Shown one piece after another: positions 1 through 5,367 of a DNA stretch of 5,367 nucleotides. Numbering within the stretch: the stretch's first letter is position 1; each line of letters starts with the position of its first letter. Source of the stretch: an uncultured Rhodanobacteraceae bacterium (GTDB lineage Bacteria > Pseudomonadota > Gammaproteobacteria > Xanthomonadales > Ahniellaceae). The translations under genes and the position numbers were made by a program. The stretch is taken from contig CALMWD010000346.1 of the NCBI GenBank assembly GCA_937873105.1, positions 1 to 5,367 of the forward strand. The letters are read 5' to 3'. Below the pieces are notes generated by a model. It was given only the letters and a program-made list of their open reading frames with translations. It was not told the DNA's origin and ran no database searches.

Positions 1-508
1 CCGTGACGCTCAGCGGATGGCGTCCGGCGGCATAGAAGATCACCGCACCGAGCGGAATGACGAGCACGTAGCCGGCGTCGACCGCGACATGGCTGAAGAT
101 GCCGACGGCCACGAGCGCGGGCGTCAGGAGCGCGCGCGGCGTGATGCTGAGCATGCGCCGCAACAGGGCCGAGATGAAGCCGGTGTGTTCGGCGACGCCG
201 AGGCCGAGCATGGCCACCAGGACCACGCCCAAGGGGTGGAAGGTCACGAAGGTGTTGACCATGCCCGCCGTGAAGGCGGTCAGGGCCGGTCCGGACAACA
301 GGTTGTGCACGACGATCGGCTGGCCGCTGCGCGGGTCGAGTTCGGCGTAGGCGAAGCCGGACAGGAAGGCCGAACACAACGCGACCACGCCCATCAGCAG
401 CAGGAACAGGATGGCGGGATCGGGCAGGCGGTTGCCGACGCGCTCGACGAGGTCGAGCAGGCGGAAGACGAAGCTGCGCGGCGCGGCCGCGGCGGATTCT
501 GGATTCAT
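1..508 (-). CDS. AbgT-family transporter, N-terminal part (runs off left edge)
   Basis: I read 169 codons on the minus strand from the ATG at 506-508 to the window edge, with no stop. The frame begins MNPESAAAAPRSFVFRLLDL. The segment VERVGNRLPDP (residues 21-31) and the later FSHVAVDAGYVLVIPLGA (138-155), followed by AGRHP, match the E. coli p-aminobenzoyl-glutamate transporter AbgT as I recall it (VERIGNKVPHP; FSHISSDAA; VGRHP). Hydrophobic membrane segments are visible at about 31-53, 93-108, 127-140 and 142-161. Family members are about 500 residues, so roughly two thirds lies outside the window. AbgT proteins are inner-membrane carriers: E. coli AbgT imports p-aminobenzoyl-glutamate, while others (MtrF, YdaH) have been reported to export sulfonamides. 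The substrate here is unknown. A weak ribosome site, AGAGA, lies eight bases before the ATG. The gene sits 74 bases downstream of kynA in the same direction, so the two may be partly co-transcribed. Confidence 0.88.
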   Translation of the reverse strand, partial: MNPESAAAAPRSFVFRLLDLVERVGNRLPDPAILFLLLMGVVALCSAFLSGFAYAELDPRSGQPIVVHNLLSGPALTAFTAGMVNTFVTFHPLGVVLVAMLGLGVAEHTGFISALLRRMLSITPRALLTPALVAVGIFSHVAVDAGYVLVIPLGAVIFYAAGRHPLSVT

Positions 509-544
509 CGTGCACGTCTCTGGAAACGACGTCCGACGCTAGCA

Positions 545-566
545 AAGACGGCATCGACGCCGTCTT
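545..566 (-). terminator. Hairpin between kynA and the transporter: weak terminator or attenuator
   Basis: An 8-bp perfect stem, AAGACGGC pairing with GCCGTCTT around a 6-base loop, begins 16 bases after the kynA stop codon. On the minus strand it is followed by TGCT, so the U-run is only the three Us made by the stem end plus one base. It could act as a weak intrinsic terminator, a transcript-stabilising 3' end or an attenuator that lowers expression of the downstream transporter. The stem is seen directly; the function is inferred. Confidence 0.45.
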
Positions 567-582
567 CACGAAACCGGCCGGC

Positions 583-1431
583 TCAGGTGCCGAGCACGGT
601 CCGCACCTCGAACAGCTCCGGGAAGAAGGTCAGGTCCAGGGCCTTCTTCAGGAAACCGACGCCGGACGAGCCGCCGGTGCCGCGCTTGTAGCCGATCACG
701 CGTTCGACCGTCTTCATGTGGCGGAAGCGCCAGTTCTGGAACTGCACCTCGACGTCGACCAGCAGCTCGCACAGGTGGTAGGCCTCCCAGTGCGTGTCGG
801 TGTCCTCGTAGATGCGCTTGAACACGGCCACCAGGTCCGGGTGGCGCTGGTACGGCTCGGACCAGTCGCGCTCGCTGCACGAGCGCGGCACCGCGTGGCC
901 GCGGCGCGCCAGGTGGCGCAGGAATTCGTCGTACAGGCTCGGCGCTTCCAGCACCGCGCGCAGGCCGCGTTCGGCGTCGGCGTCGTAGGCGAACACCTTG
1001 ACCAGGTCGGCGTTCTTGTTGCCGAGCAGGAACTCGATGGTGCGGTACTGCAACGACTGGAAACCCGAGGCCGGACCGAGCACGTGGCGGAACTCCATGT
1101 ACTCGCTCGGCGTCAGCGTCTCCAGCACCGACCACATCTCGATCAGCTGCTTCTGGATCGACTTCACCCGCGACAGGATCTTCTGCACCGGGTCGAGGTT
1201 GTCCATGGCGAGGCAGGCCGCGGCCGCGCGCAACTCGTGGATCATCAGCTTCATCCACAACTCGGCGACGTGATGCTGCACGATGAACAGCATCTCGTCG
1301 TGGTGCGGCGGATCCGACAACGGCTTCTGCGCCGACAGCAAGGTGTCGAGCTGCAGGTAGCCGCCATAACTCAGGCGGTCGCGCAGATCGGTGGTGATGC
1401 CCGCTTCCAGCGCGCGCTTGTTCGTGTCCAT
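583..1431 (-). CDS. kynA: Tryptophan 2,3-dioxygenase
   Basis: This heme enzyme opens the indole ring of L-tryptophan with O2 to give N-formylkynurenine, the first step of the kynurenine pathway (tryptophan breakdown, and in some bacteria NAD synthesis). It is cytosolic and the family is homotetrameric. The protein has 282 residues. Landmarks align with an offset of two to the structurally studied X. campestris enzyme: Phe49 and His53 in the distal pocket ([11 protein letters not shown]), Tyr111 and Arg115 for substrate carboxylate binding ([15 protein letters not shown]), proximal heme ligand His238 (WRFRHMKTV) and Thr252 in the [13 protein letters not shown] loop. All key residues are present, so it should be active. 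It ends at ...RTVLGT, lacking the short C-terminal tail of the roughly 298-residue Xanthomonas protein. The ATG at 1429-1431 gives the expected N-terminus, but the ribosome site is poor (an ACGGGA-like stretch). A co-directional transporter follows. Confidence 0.97.
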   Translation of the reverse strand: MDTNKRALEAGITTDLRDRLSYGGYLQLDTLLSAQKPLSDPPHHDEMLFIVQHHVAELWMKLMIHELRAAAACLAMDNLDPVQKILSRVKSIQKQLIEMWSVLETLTPSEYMEFRHVLGPASGFQSLQYRTIEFLLGNKNADLVKVFAYDADAERGLRAVLEAPSLYDEFLRHLARRGHAVPRSCSERDWSEPYQRHPDLVAVFKRIYEDTDTHWEAYHLCELLVDVEVQFQNWRFRHMKTVERVIGYKRGTGGSSGVGFLKKALDLTFFPELFEVRTVLGT

Positions 1432-1457
1432 CGCGAAATCCCGTGATCAGGCCGGCA

Positions 1458-1463
1458 AGTCTA
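1458..1463 (-). promoter_or_regulatory. Candidate -10 box for kynA
   Basis: On the minus strand, TAGACT lies about 27 bases upstream of the kynA ATG, which would give a short leader of roughly 20 bases. It matches the TATAAT consensus at four of six positions. A 17-base spacer would place ATCGTG at the -35 site, which is a poor match. No clear operator palindrome is seen beside it. This is a tentative reading. Confidence 0.25.
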
Positions 1464-1493
1464 GCGGCGCGGGAAACGGTCACGATATGCGGT

Positions 1494-1499
1494 TAGAAT
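1494..1499 (+). promoter_or_regulatory. Candidate -10 box for the surface-protein gene
   Basis: TAGAAT, five of six matches to TATAAT, lies 31 bases before the ATG at 1531 in the 99-base divergent gap shared with kynA. It would give a leader of about 25 bases. No good -35 hexamer is visible 16-18 bases upstream (GGGAAA region). The ribosome site before the ATG is also weak (only CAGG at 1521-1524). Confidence 0.35.
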
Positions 1500-1530
1500 C
1501 CCGTCCCCTCGAAACTGAAACAGGCCACCC

Positions 1531-3498
1531 ATGCGCCCGACCACGATCTTGAGAGCCGGCCTCTTCACGTCGCTCGCCGCCATCGCGAGCACGGCCACAG
1601 CCCAAGTGTCGCTGACGAGCCTTGCCGTTCCCTACACGCAGAATTTCGACGCCCTGCCAGTCAGCGGATCGGCAACCTGGAGCAACAACAGCACGATCCC
1701 GGGCTGGTTCCATGCCCGTACCGGTACCGGAACCACCATCGTTGCCAACAATGGCGCCAGCAATGCCGGCAATCTCTACAGCTACGGCACGGGCACCAAC
1801 GCCGAACGCGCGCTAGGTTCGGTGGGGTCCGGCAATGCCGCGGCCGGCAACATGTTCTGGGGCGTGCGGCTGCAGAACAACACGGGGACGACGATCACTC
1901 AGCTCGACGTCGCTTACACCGGCGAGCAATGGCGCAACAGCGCGGCAGCGGCGCAGACCATTGCGTTCTCGTATCTCGTCGGAAGCCCGACCGTGACGGG
2001 CTCGCTGGCCGAGTTCCAGAGCGCCGGGGTAGCGGTCACCGCGCTCGACTTCACCAGTCCTGTCACCGGCGGCACCGCCGCGGCCCTCGATGGCAATCTT
2101 GCGGCCAATCGCACGGCCATCGCCTTCTCGATCACCGGACTCAGCATCCCCAACGGCACGGAAGTGATGTTGCGCTGGTCGGATCCCGACCAGACCGGGG
2201 CCGACCATGGTCTCTCCGTCGACGACTTCTCGGTCACCCCGCAGGGCGCGGCGCCCCTGCCCGACCTCTCCATCAACGACGTGACCGCGGCCGAGACCAA
2301 CAGCGGCACGACGACGTTCCAGTTCACCGTGAGCCTGAGTGCGCCGGCGCCGGCGGACGTGACCTTCGACATCGCGACCGCGGACGACACCGCGACCGTG
2401 GCCGACGGCGACTTCCAGGCCAACAGCGCGACGGGCCAGACCATCGCCACGGGCCAGCAGTCCGCCACCTTCAACGTCACCGTCAACGGCGACGACAAGT
2501 ACGAACCGAATGGCCAGCAGTTCTTCGTCAACGTCAGCAACGTCACCGGCGCGAACGTGATCGATGCGCAAGGCGTGGGCACGATCACCGACGATGACAG
2601 CTACCCGGTGCTGAGCGCCTCGGCCGCCGCCTCGGTCACTGAAGGCAATGCCGGCAACGCCGCCGCCGCCATCACCTACACGCTGAGCAATCCCGCGGAT
2701 CAGGACACCACGATCTCCGTCGACACCGCCGACGGTACCGCCACCCTTGCCGACAACGATTACGTGCAGTTGTCGGGCGCCATCGTGACGATTCCTGCCG
2801 GCGACACCTCGGTCGTCTACAACGGCGCGGAAGCGATCGGCGACCTCGCGGTCGAGCCGAACGAGACCTTCAAGGTCGAGGTCACCGAGTATCTCGTGGG
2901 CGCACCGGGCCGCGCGCCGACCGGCGTCACCCTGCCCGCGCCGACCGTGGTCACCATCGTCAACGACGATGCGTCGGCCGATCTCTCGATCGCGGTCACG
3001 GACAGCCCCGATCCGGTCGTCCAGGGCCAGGACCTCACCTACGTCGTGACCCTGACCAATGCCGGCCCGAGCAATGCCGACGGCGCCGGCTTCACGCTGG
3101 ACCTGCCTGCCGGCACGACCTTCGTCTCGCTGACCCAGCCGGGCATGTGGAACTGCACGACGCCCGCGGTTGGCGCCAACGGCAGCGTCAGTTGCAACGA
3201 CGGCGTGGTGACCGCGCCGCAGGGCGCCGCGAAGATGGGCGTCGGCAGCGCCCAGTTCACCATCGTCGCCAACGTGCCGATGTCGGTGCTGCCGGGCACG
3301 GTGCTGACCGCCGATCTCGACTCTTCGGCGGTGACCAGCGATCCGGACGGTCAGAACAACACGGCCATCGCCGCGACCACGGTGGCGGCCGCGTTGAGCC
3401 CGTCGGTCCCGGTCCCGGCCCTGGATCCGCGCATGCTGGCCGTGCTGGCCTTGCTGATGGCCGCGATCGCCGCGACCAGCCTGCGCCGCGGCCACTGA
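1531..3498 (+). CDS. Secreted surface protein: jelly-roll-like module, two Calx-beta repeats, DUF11 domain, IPTL-CTERM-like sorting tail
   Basis: The 655-residue protein starts with a clear signal peptide, with cleavage expected after Ala24 (STATA|Q). Residues 30-236 form a beta-rich module with landmarks NFDAL (38-42), ERALG (92-96), YTGEQWR (129-135) and SVDDFSVT ending at 236; I recall such modules at the front of secreted nucleases and PEP-CTERM-type proteins. Residues 245-356 and 358-480 are two Calx-beta repeats, each ending in a calcium-type acidic motif (TITDDD, TIVNDD). Residues 483-618 are a DUF11 domain (SIAVTDSPDPVVQGQDLTYV, then LTNAGPSNADG) with Cys542 and Cys555, a likely disulfide. 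The tail PVPALDPRM, a hydrophobic stretch (635-650) and LRRGH resemble the IPTL-CTERM signal processed by exosortases. No catalytic domain is recognised. It is probably exported, held in the envelope or released, with an adhesive or structural role. Confidence is high for the architecture and low for the biological role. Confidence 0.9.
   Translation: MRPTTILRAGLFTSLAAIASTATAQVSLTSLAVPYTQNFDALPVSGSATWSNNSTIPGWFHARTGTGTTIVANNGASNAGNLYSYGTGTNAERALGSVGSGNAAAGNMFWGVRLQNNTGTTITQLDVAYTGEQWRNSAAAAQTIAFSYLVGSPTVTGSLAEFQSAGVAVTALDFTSPVTGGTAAALDGNLAANRTAIAFSITGLSIPNGTEVMLRWSDPDQTGADHGLSVDDFSVTPQGAAPLPDLSINDVTAAETNSGTTTFQFTVSLSAPAPADVTFDIATADDTATVADGDFQANSATGQTIATGQQSATFNVTVNGDDKYEPNGQQFFVNVSNVTGANVIDAQGVGTITDDDSYPVLSASAAASVTEGNAGNAAAAITYTLSNPADQDTTISVDTADGTATLADNDYVQLSGAIVTIPAGDTSVVYNGAEAIGDLAVEPNETFKVEVTEYLVGAPGRAPTGVTLPAPTVVTIVNDDASADLSIAVTDSPDPVVQGQDLTYVVTLTNAGPSNADGAGFTLDLPAGTTFVSLTQPGMWNCTTPAVGANGSVSCNDGVVTAPQGAAKMGVGSAQFTIVANVPMSVLPGTVLTADLDSSAVTSDPDGQNNTAIAATTVAAALSPSVPVPALDPRMLAVLALLMAAIAATSLRRGH
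3403..3495 (+). other. C-terminal sorting signal (IPTL-CTERM-like) within the surface protein
   Basis: Codons 625-655 encode a short Pro-rich motif (VPVPALDPRM), a run of about 16 hydrophobic residues and a basic end (LRRGH). This is the tripartite layout of exosortase sorting tails. The canonical IPTL-CTERM begins IPTLSEWG; here the motif reads VPALDPRM, so P-x-L is kept but the Trp position is not. The assignment by layout is firm, the subfamily less so. Confidence 0.6.
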
Positions 3499-3523
3499 TC
3501 CCGACGCGTCACGGACGCATCTG

Positions 3524-3553
3524 CGAGGGCGCCTTCGGGCGCCCTCGTTGTTT
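3524..3553 (+). terminator. Strong intrinsic terminator between convergent genes
   Basis: A perfect 10-bp GC-rich stem (CGAGGGCGCC with GGCGCCCTCG) closes an extra-stable C(UUCG)G tetraloop and is followed on the plus strand by TTGTTT. It starts 26 bases after the stop of the surface-protein gene. On the other strand the hairpin begins five bases after the stop of the protease gene but has no U-run after it, so in that direction it may protect the 3' end or terminate only weakly. Confidence 0.88.
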
Positions 3554-5361
3554 CAGTCGCGCCAGGCGACCTGTTCCGCGGCCCGTTCGCGCAGGTACGA
3601 CGCGAAATCGCGATAGGCGCGATGGGTGCTGGTGCTGACGATGGCGGCGCCGGCGGATTCGAGCCGCGGGCACCAGAGCAGGGCCGGCCAGGGCAGATGC
3701 GCCGCCCATGCCGGATCGATCCGCGGGCTCAGGCGATGGCAGTCGTGCAGGTGCTCGGCCAGAAGACGCAGGTCGACGCCGTCGCCGCCCTCGGCATCGA
3801 CCAGGGCGAAGGGCATTTCCAGCAGCGCTTCCGCCGTCCCGGCGTCCTGCGGCGGCACCACCGGCGCGAGTTCGGACACCGCGCCGAGCTGCAGGATCGG
3901 AAATCCGTCATGGTGCAGGTAGAACGCGCGCAAGTCCTCGGGCAGGGCGCGATCGAGGCGTCGCTCCGCCTCGGCCAGGGCGTCCGCGGTCGCGGGCGCC
4001 GGCCAGTCCGGGACCTGGAAGAACCAGCGCAGCCACCAGGCCGGGCGCTCGAAGCGCGCGATGAGGTTCGGCACCTCGGCCTGCGCGAGTTCGGCCATCG
4101 CCTGGCGCCGACGCGCGTTGAACGCGGCGGCCTGTTGCGCCGACATCTGTTGCGCCACCCACCGCGCACGCAGATCGACGTCCGGCGCGGCGGCCTCGTG
4201 TCCGGCATCGTCCAGGTCGGCGCGGAGTTGCGCCTCCGTCATCGCTGCGGCCCGCTGCATGAAGGCCGCCTCGGCCGATGCCTGCGCCTGCACGCGCGCG
4301 GCATCGACGTCCGCGCCCAGGCCCCATCCGACGAAGGCGACGAGCGCCGCCAGCGGCACCGCCAGCAGGGCCGCATAGGTGGCGCCGGTCAGCACCCGCG
4401 ACAGCGGCGACATCGGCACCACGTCGAGGCTGCGCACGATGTCCTCGGCCTGCCCGATGCGCGCCTGCGCCCGCGGCGTCGGGCCCAGTACGGCCTCGAG
4501 CGCGTCGATGGCCAGCCTCAGCTTGCGCGCCGGCAAGGCATCGGGCGGCACGCCGCCCTGCGCCAGCAGATGGCGGATCGCGCGCCGGTTCTGCAGCAGC
4601 GGCCCCGCCTGTGCGAGCTGCAGCAGCACGATCAGGGCCAACCCGATCAGCCCGAACGCCAGCGACGCTGCCGCGCCGGCCAGGCAAGCCAGGACCAGGA
4701 AGGCGATGCGCAGCCCGTACCAGCGCGCCGGCAGCATCGCCTGCACGATGTGGCCGCCGTCGAGCGGCGGCACCGGCACCACGTTGAGATAGTTGATGGC
4801 AAGGAAGACCCAGGCCGCCTGCAGCATCCAGCCTTCGTCGCGCAGGGCCAGGGCCGCGACCAGCAGGACCCAGCCGATCACGATGCCGGGCAGCGGCCCC
4901 ATCAGCGACATCCAGGCGCGATGCGTGGCGCGCGGATGCGCCTCGTGCCCGACGGTGACGCCGCCGACCAGCGGCAGGGCCAGCATCTGCACGTTGCGAT
5001 AGCCGAAGGCGCGCATCGCGAGGTAGTGCCCGGCTTCGTGGATGGCGATGACGACCAGCAGGATCCACGCGAACTGCAGCCCGAACACCACGGCGCCGAC
5101 CGCCATGAACAACAGCACGCTGAACGCGAACAGCAGCAGTTGCATGCCCGCGGTCGGCGCGCGTTCGCGGATGCGCGTGCTCGCCAGGGCGATCTGCACC
5201 AGGCGCGCCGGCGGAATCGGCTCGGCGTTCGCCGGCCACTTCGGTCGCGACCAGAAGGCGCGCAAGGCGCGGAAGGCGAAGCCGAGGCGCGGGCGCGCCA
5301 CGCCCTGCGCGTCCTCGACCAGGTCGCCGCGCGCGATCAGGCGCTCGCGGCGGACATTCAT
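3553..5361 (-). CDS. M50 (site-2 type) membrane metalloprotease with C-terminal SUKH (SMI1/KNR4) domain
   Basis: The 602-residue protein has a basic N-terminus (1-70), then membrane segments at about 73-95, 97-118, 152-172, 178-197, 217-250 (possibly two) and 325-348. The zinc motif HEAGH (108-112) and the second motif NYLNVVPVPPLDGGH (190-204, with Asp201 the expected third zinc ligand) identify an M50 intramembrane protease with an intact active site. A soluble loop (about 252-320) separates the core from the last membrane segment. An Ala-rich helical linker (350-450) leads to a C-terminal domain (about 452-592) with LPEDLRAFYLHHDGFP (473-488) and a closing STHRAYRDFASYLRE, which fits SUKH proteins, known from contact-toxin immunity. 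M50 proteases cut transmembrane or membrane-near substrates, often in signalling; the substrate here is unknown. The frame stays open to the window edge, and only six bases lie beyond this ATG, so the true start may be upstream. SUKH was assigned by motif only. Confidence 0.85.
   Translation of the reverse strand: MNVRRERLIARGDLVEDAQGVARPRLGFAFRALRAFWSRPKWPANAEPIPPARLVQIALASTRIRERAPTAGMQLLLFAFSVLLFMAVGAVVFGLQFAWILLVVIAIHEAGHYLAMRAFGYRNVQMLALPLVGGVTVGHEAHPRATHRAWMSLMGPLPGIVIGWVLLVAALALRDEGWMLQAAWVFLAINYLNVVPVPPLDGGHIVQAMLPARWYGLRIAFLVLACLAGAAASLAFGLIGLALIVLLQLAQAGPLLQNRRAIRHLLAQGGVPPDALPARKLRLAIDALEAVLGPTPRAQARIGQAEDIVRSLDVVPMSPLSRVLTGATYAALLAVPLAALVAFVGWGLGADVDAARVQAQASAEAAFMQRAAAMTEAQLRADLDDAGHEAAAPDVDLRARWVAQQMSAQQAAAFNARRRQAMAELAQAEVPNLIARFERPAWWLRWFFQVPDWPAPATADALAEAERRLDRALPEDLRAFYLHHDGFPILQLGAVSELAPVVPPQDAGTAEALLEMPFALVDAEGGDGVDLRLLAEHLHDCHRLSPRIDPAWAAHLPWPALLWCPRLESAGAAIVSTSTHRAYRDFASYLRERAAEQVAWRD
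3586..4008 (-). other. SUKH (SMI1/KNR4-like) domain region of the protease gene
   Basis: This stretch codes residues 452-592. It opens with a helix (TADALAEAERRLDRALPEDL) leading into the Leu-Pro-Glu-Asp-Leu ... His-Asp-Gly-Phe signature, then beta-strand-like segments (AVSELAPVV, PFALVDAE), a Trp-Pro-x-Leu-Leu-Trp segment (558-563) and a final amphipathic helix. The order fits the SUKH fold. Known members include bacterial immunity proteins and the yeast regulator Smi1/Knr4, so a general protein-binding role is also possible. Confidence 0.72.
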
Positions 5362-5367
5362 CCAGCG

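Noticed and set aside
17..691. A 224-codon plus-strand open frame over the transporter and the kynA end
   Set aside because: It is a low-complexity, charged composition opposite two recognised genes, so a shadow.
718..1446. A 242-codon plus-strand open frame opposite kynA
   Set aside because: It is rich in Val, Gln, His and Arg with no domain and lies opposite an enzyme with all catalytic residues present.
1444..1449. Palindrome TGATCA upstream of kynA as an operator
   Set aside because: Six bases only, downstream of the candidate -10 box and without an extended arm; such sites are expected by chance.
2263..2970. DNA-level tandem repeats in the Calx-beta region
   Set aside because: The two domains resemble each other only as protein; no long identical nucleotide repeat was seen, so recent duplication is not supported.
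1813..3495. A 560-codon open frame on the minus strand, opposite the surface-protein gene
   Set aside because: It is extremely rich in Arg, Gly, His and Asp with no recognisable domain, and lies entirely opposite a gene with a signal peptide and clear domains. This is typical shadow coding in GC-rich DNA.
3586..4008. A toxin-immunity pair: looking for a toxin next to the SUKH domain
   Set aside because: No toxin, secretion or repeat-rich effector gene is visible in the window; the neighbour is a convergent surface protein with no toxin domain. The right flank is outside view.
3908..5239. A 443-codon open frame on the minus strand, in another frame of the protease gene
   Set aside because: It is an Arg/Ala/Gly-rich composition shadow with no motifs; the overlapping frame carries HEAGH and PPLDGGH.

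Overview
The window is GC-rich, densely coded DNA from a proteobacterium, most likely a gammaproteobacterium of the Xanthomonadaceae/Rhodanobacteraceae group. The basis is the tryptophan 2,3-dioxygenase, which I recall as closely resembling the Xanthomonas campestris enzyme, together with an IPTL-CTERM-like surface-protein tail and a TAGAAT-type -10 element. The genus cannot be fixed from the sequence alone.

There are four protein genes, from left to right. (1) Positions 1-508, minus strand: the N-terminal third of an AbgT-family (p-aminobenzoyl-glutamate type) transporter that runs off the left edge. (2) 583-1431, minus strand: a complete tryptophan 2,3-dioxygenase (kynA), upstream of the transporter and in the same direction. 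A small hairpin lies in the 74-base gap between them. (3) 1531-3498, plus strand: a secreted, multi-domain beta-sandwich protein, divergent from kynA across a 99-base shared promoter region. It has a signal peptide, a jelly-roll-like module, two Calx-beta repeats, a DUF11 domain and a C-terminal membrane-sorting tail. (4) 3553-5361, minus strand: a polytopic membrane protein with the HExxH and N..P.PPLDGG motifs of M50 (site-2) metalloproteases, extended by a helical linker and a C-terminal SUKH (SMI1/KNR4) domain. Genes 3 and 4 converge on a very strong hairpin with a C(UUCG)G loop.

The genes form two functional themes. kynA plus the transporter suggests handling of tryptophan-derived aromatics: kynurenine is an ortho-aminobenzoyl amino acid, structurally reminiscent of the AbgT substrate. 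Genes 3 and 4 are independent envelope genes: one is a probable exosortase-processed surface protein, the other an unusual membrane protease fused to a domain best known from toxin-immunity proteins. That protease-SUKH fusion is the most unusual feature. No RNA genes, mobile elements, CRISPR arrays or long repeats were seen, and no stretch above 100 bases lacks a gene.
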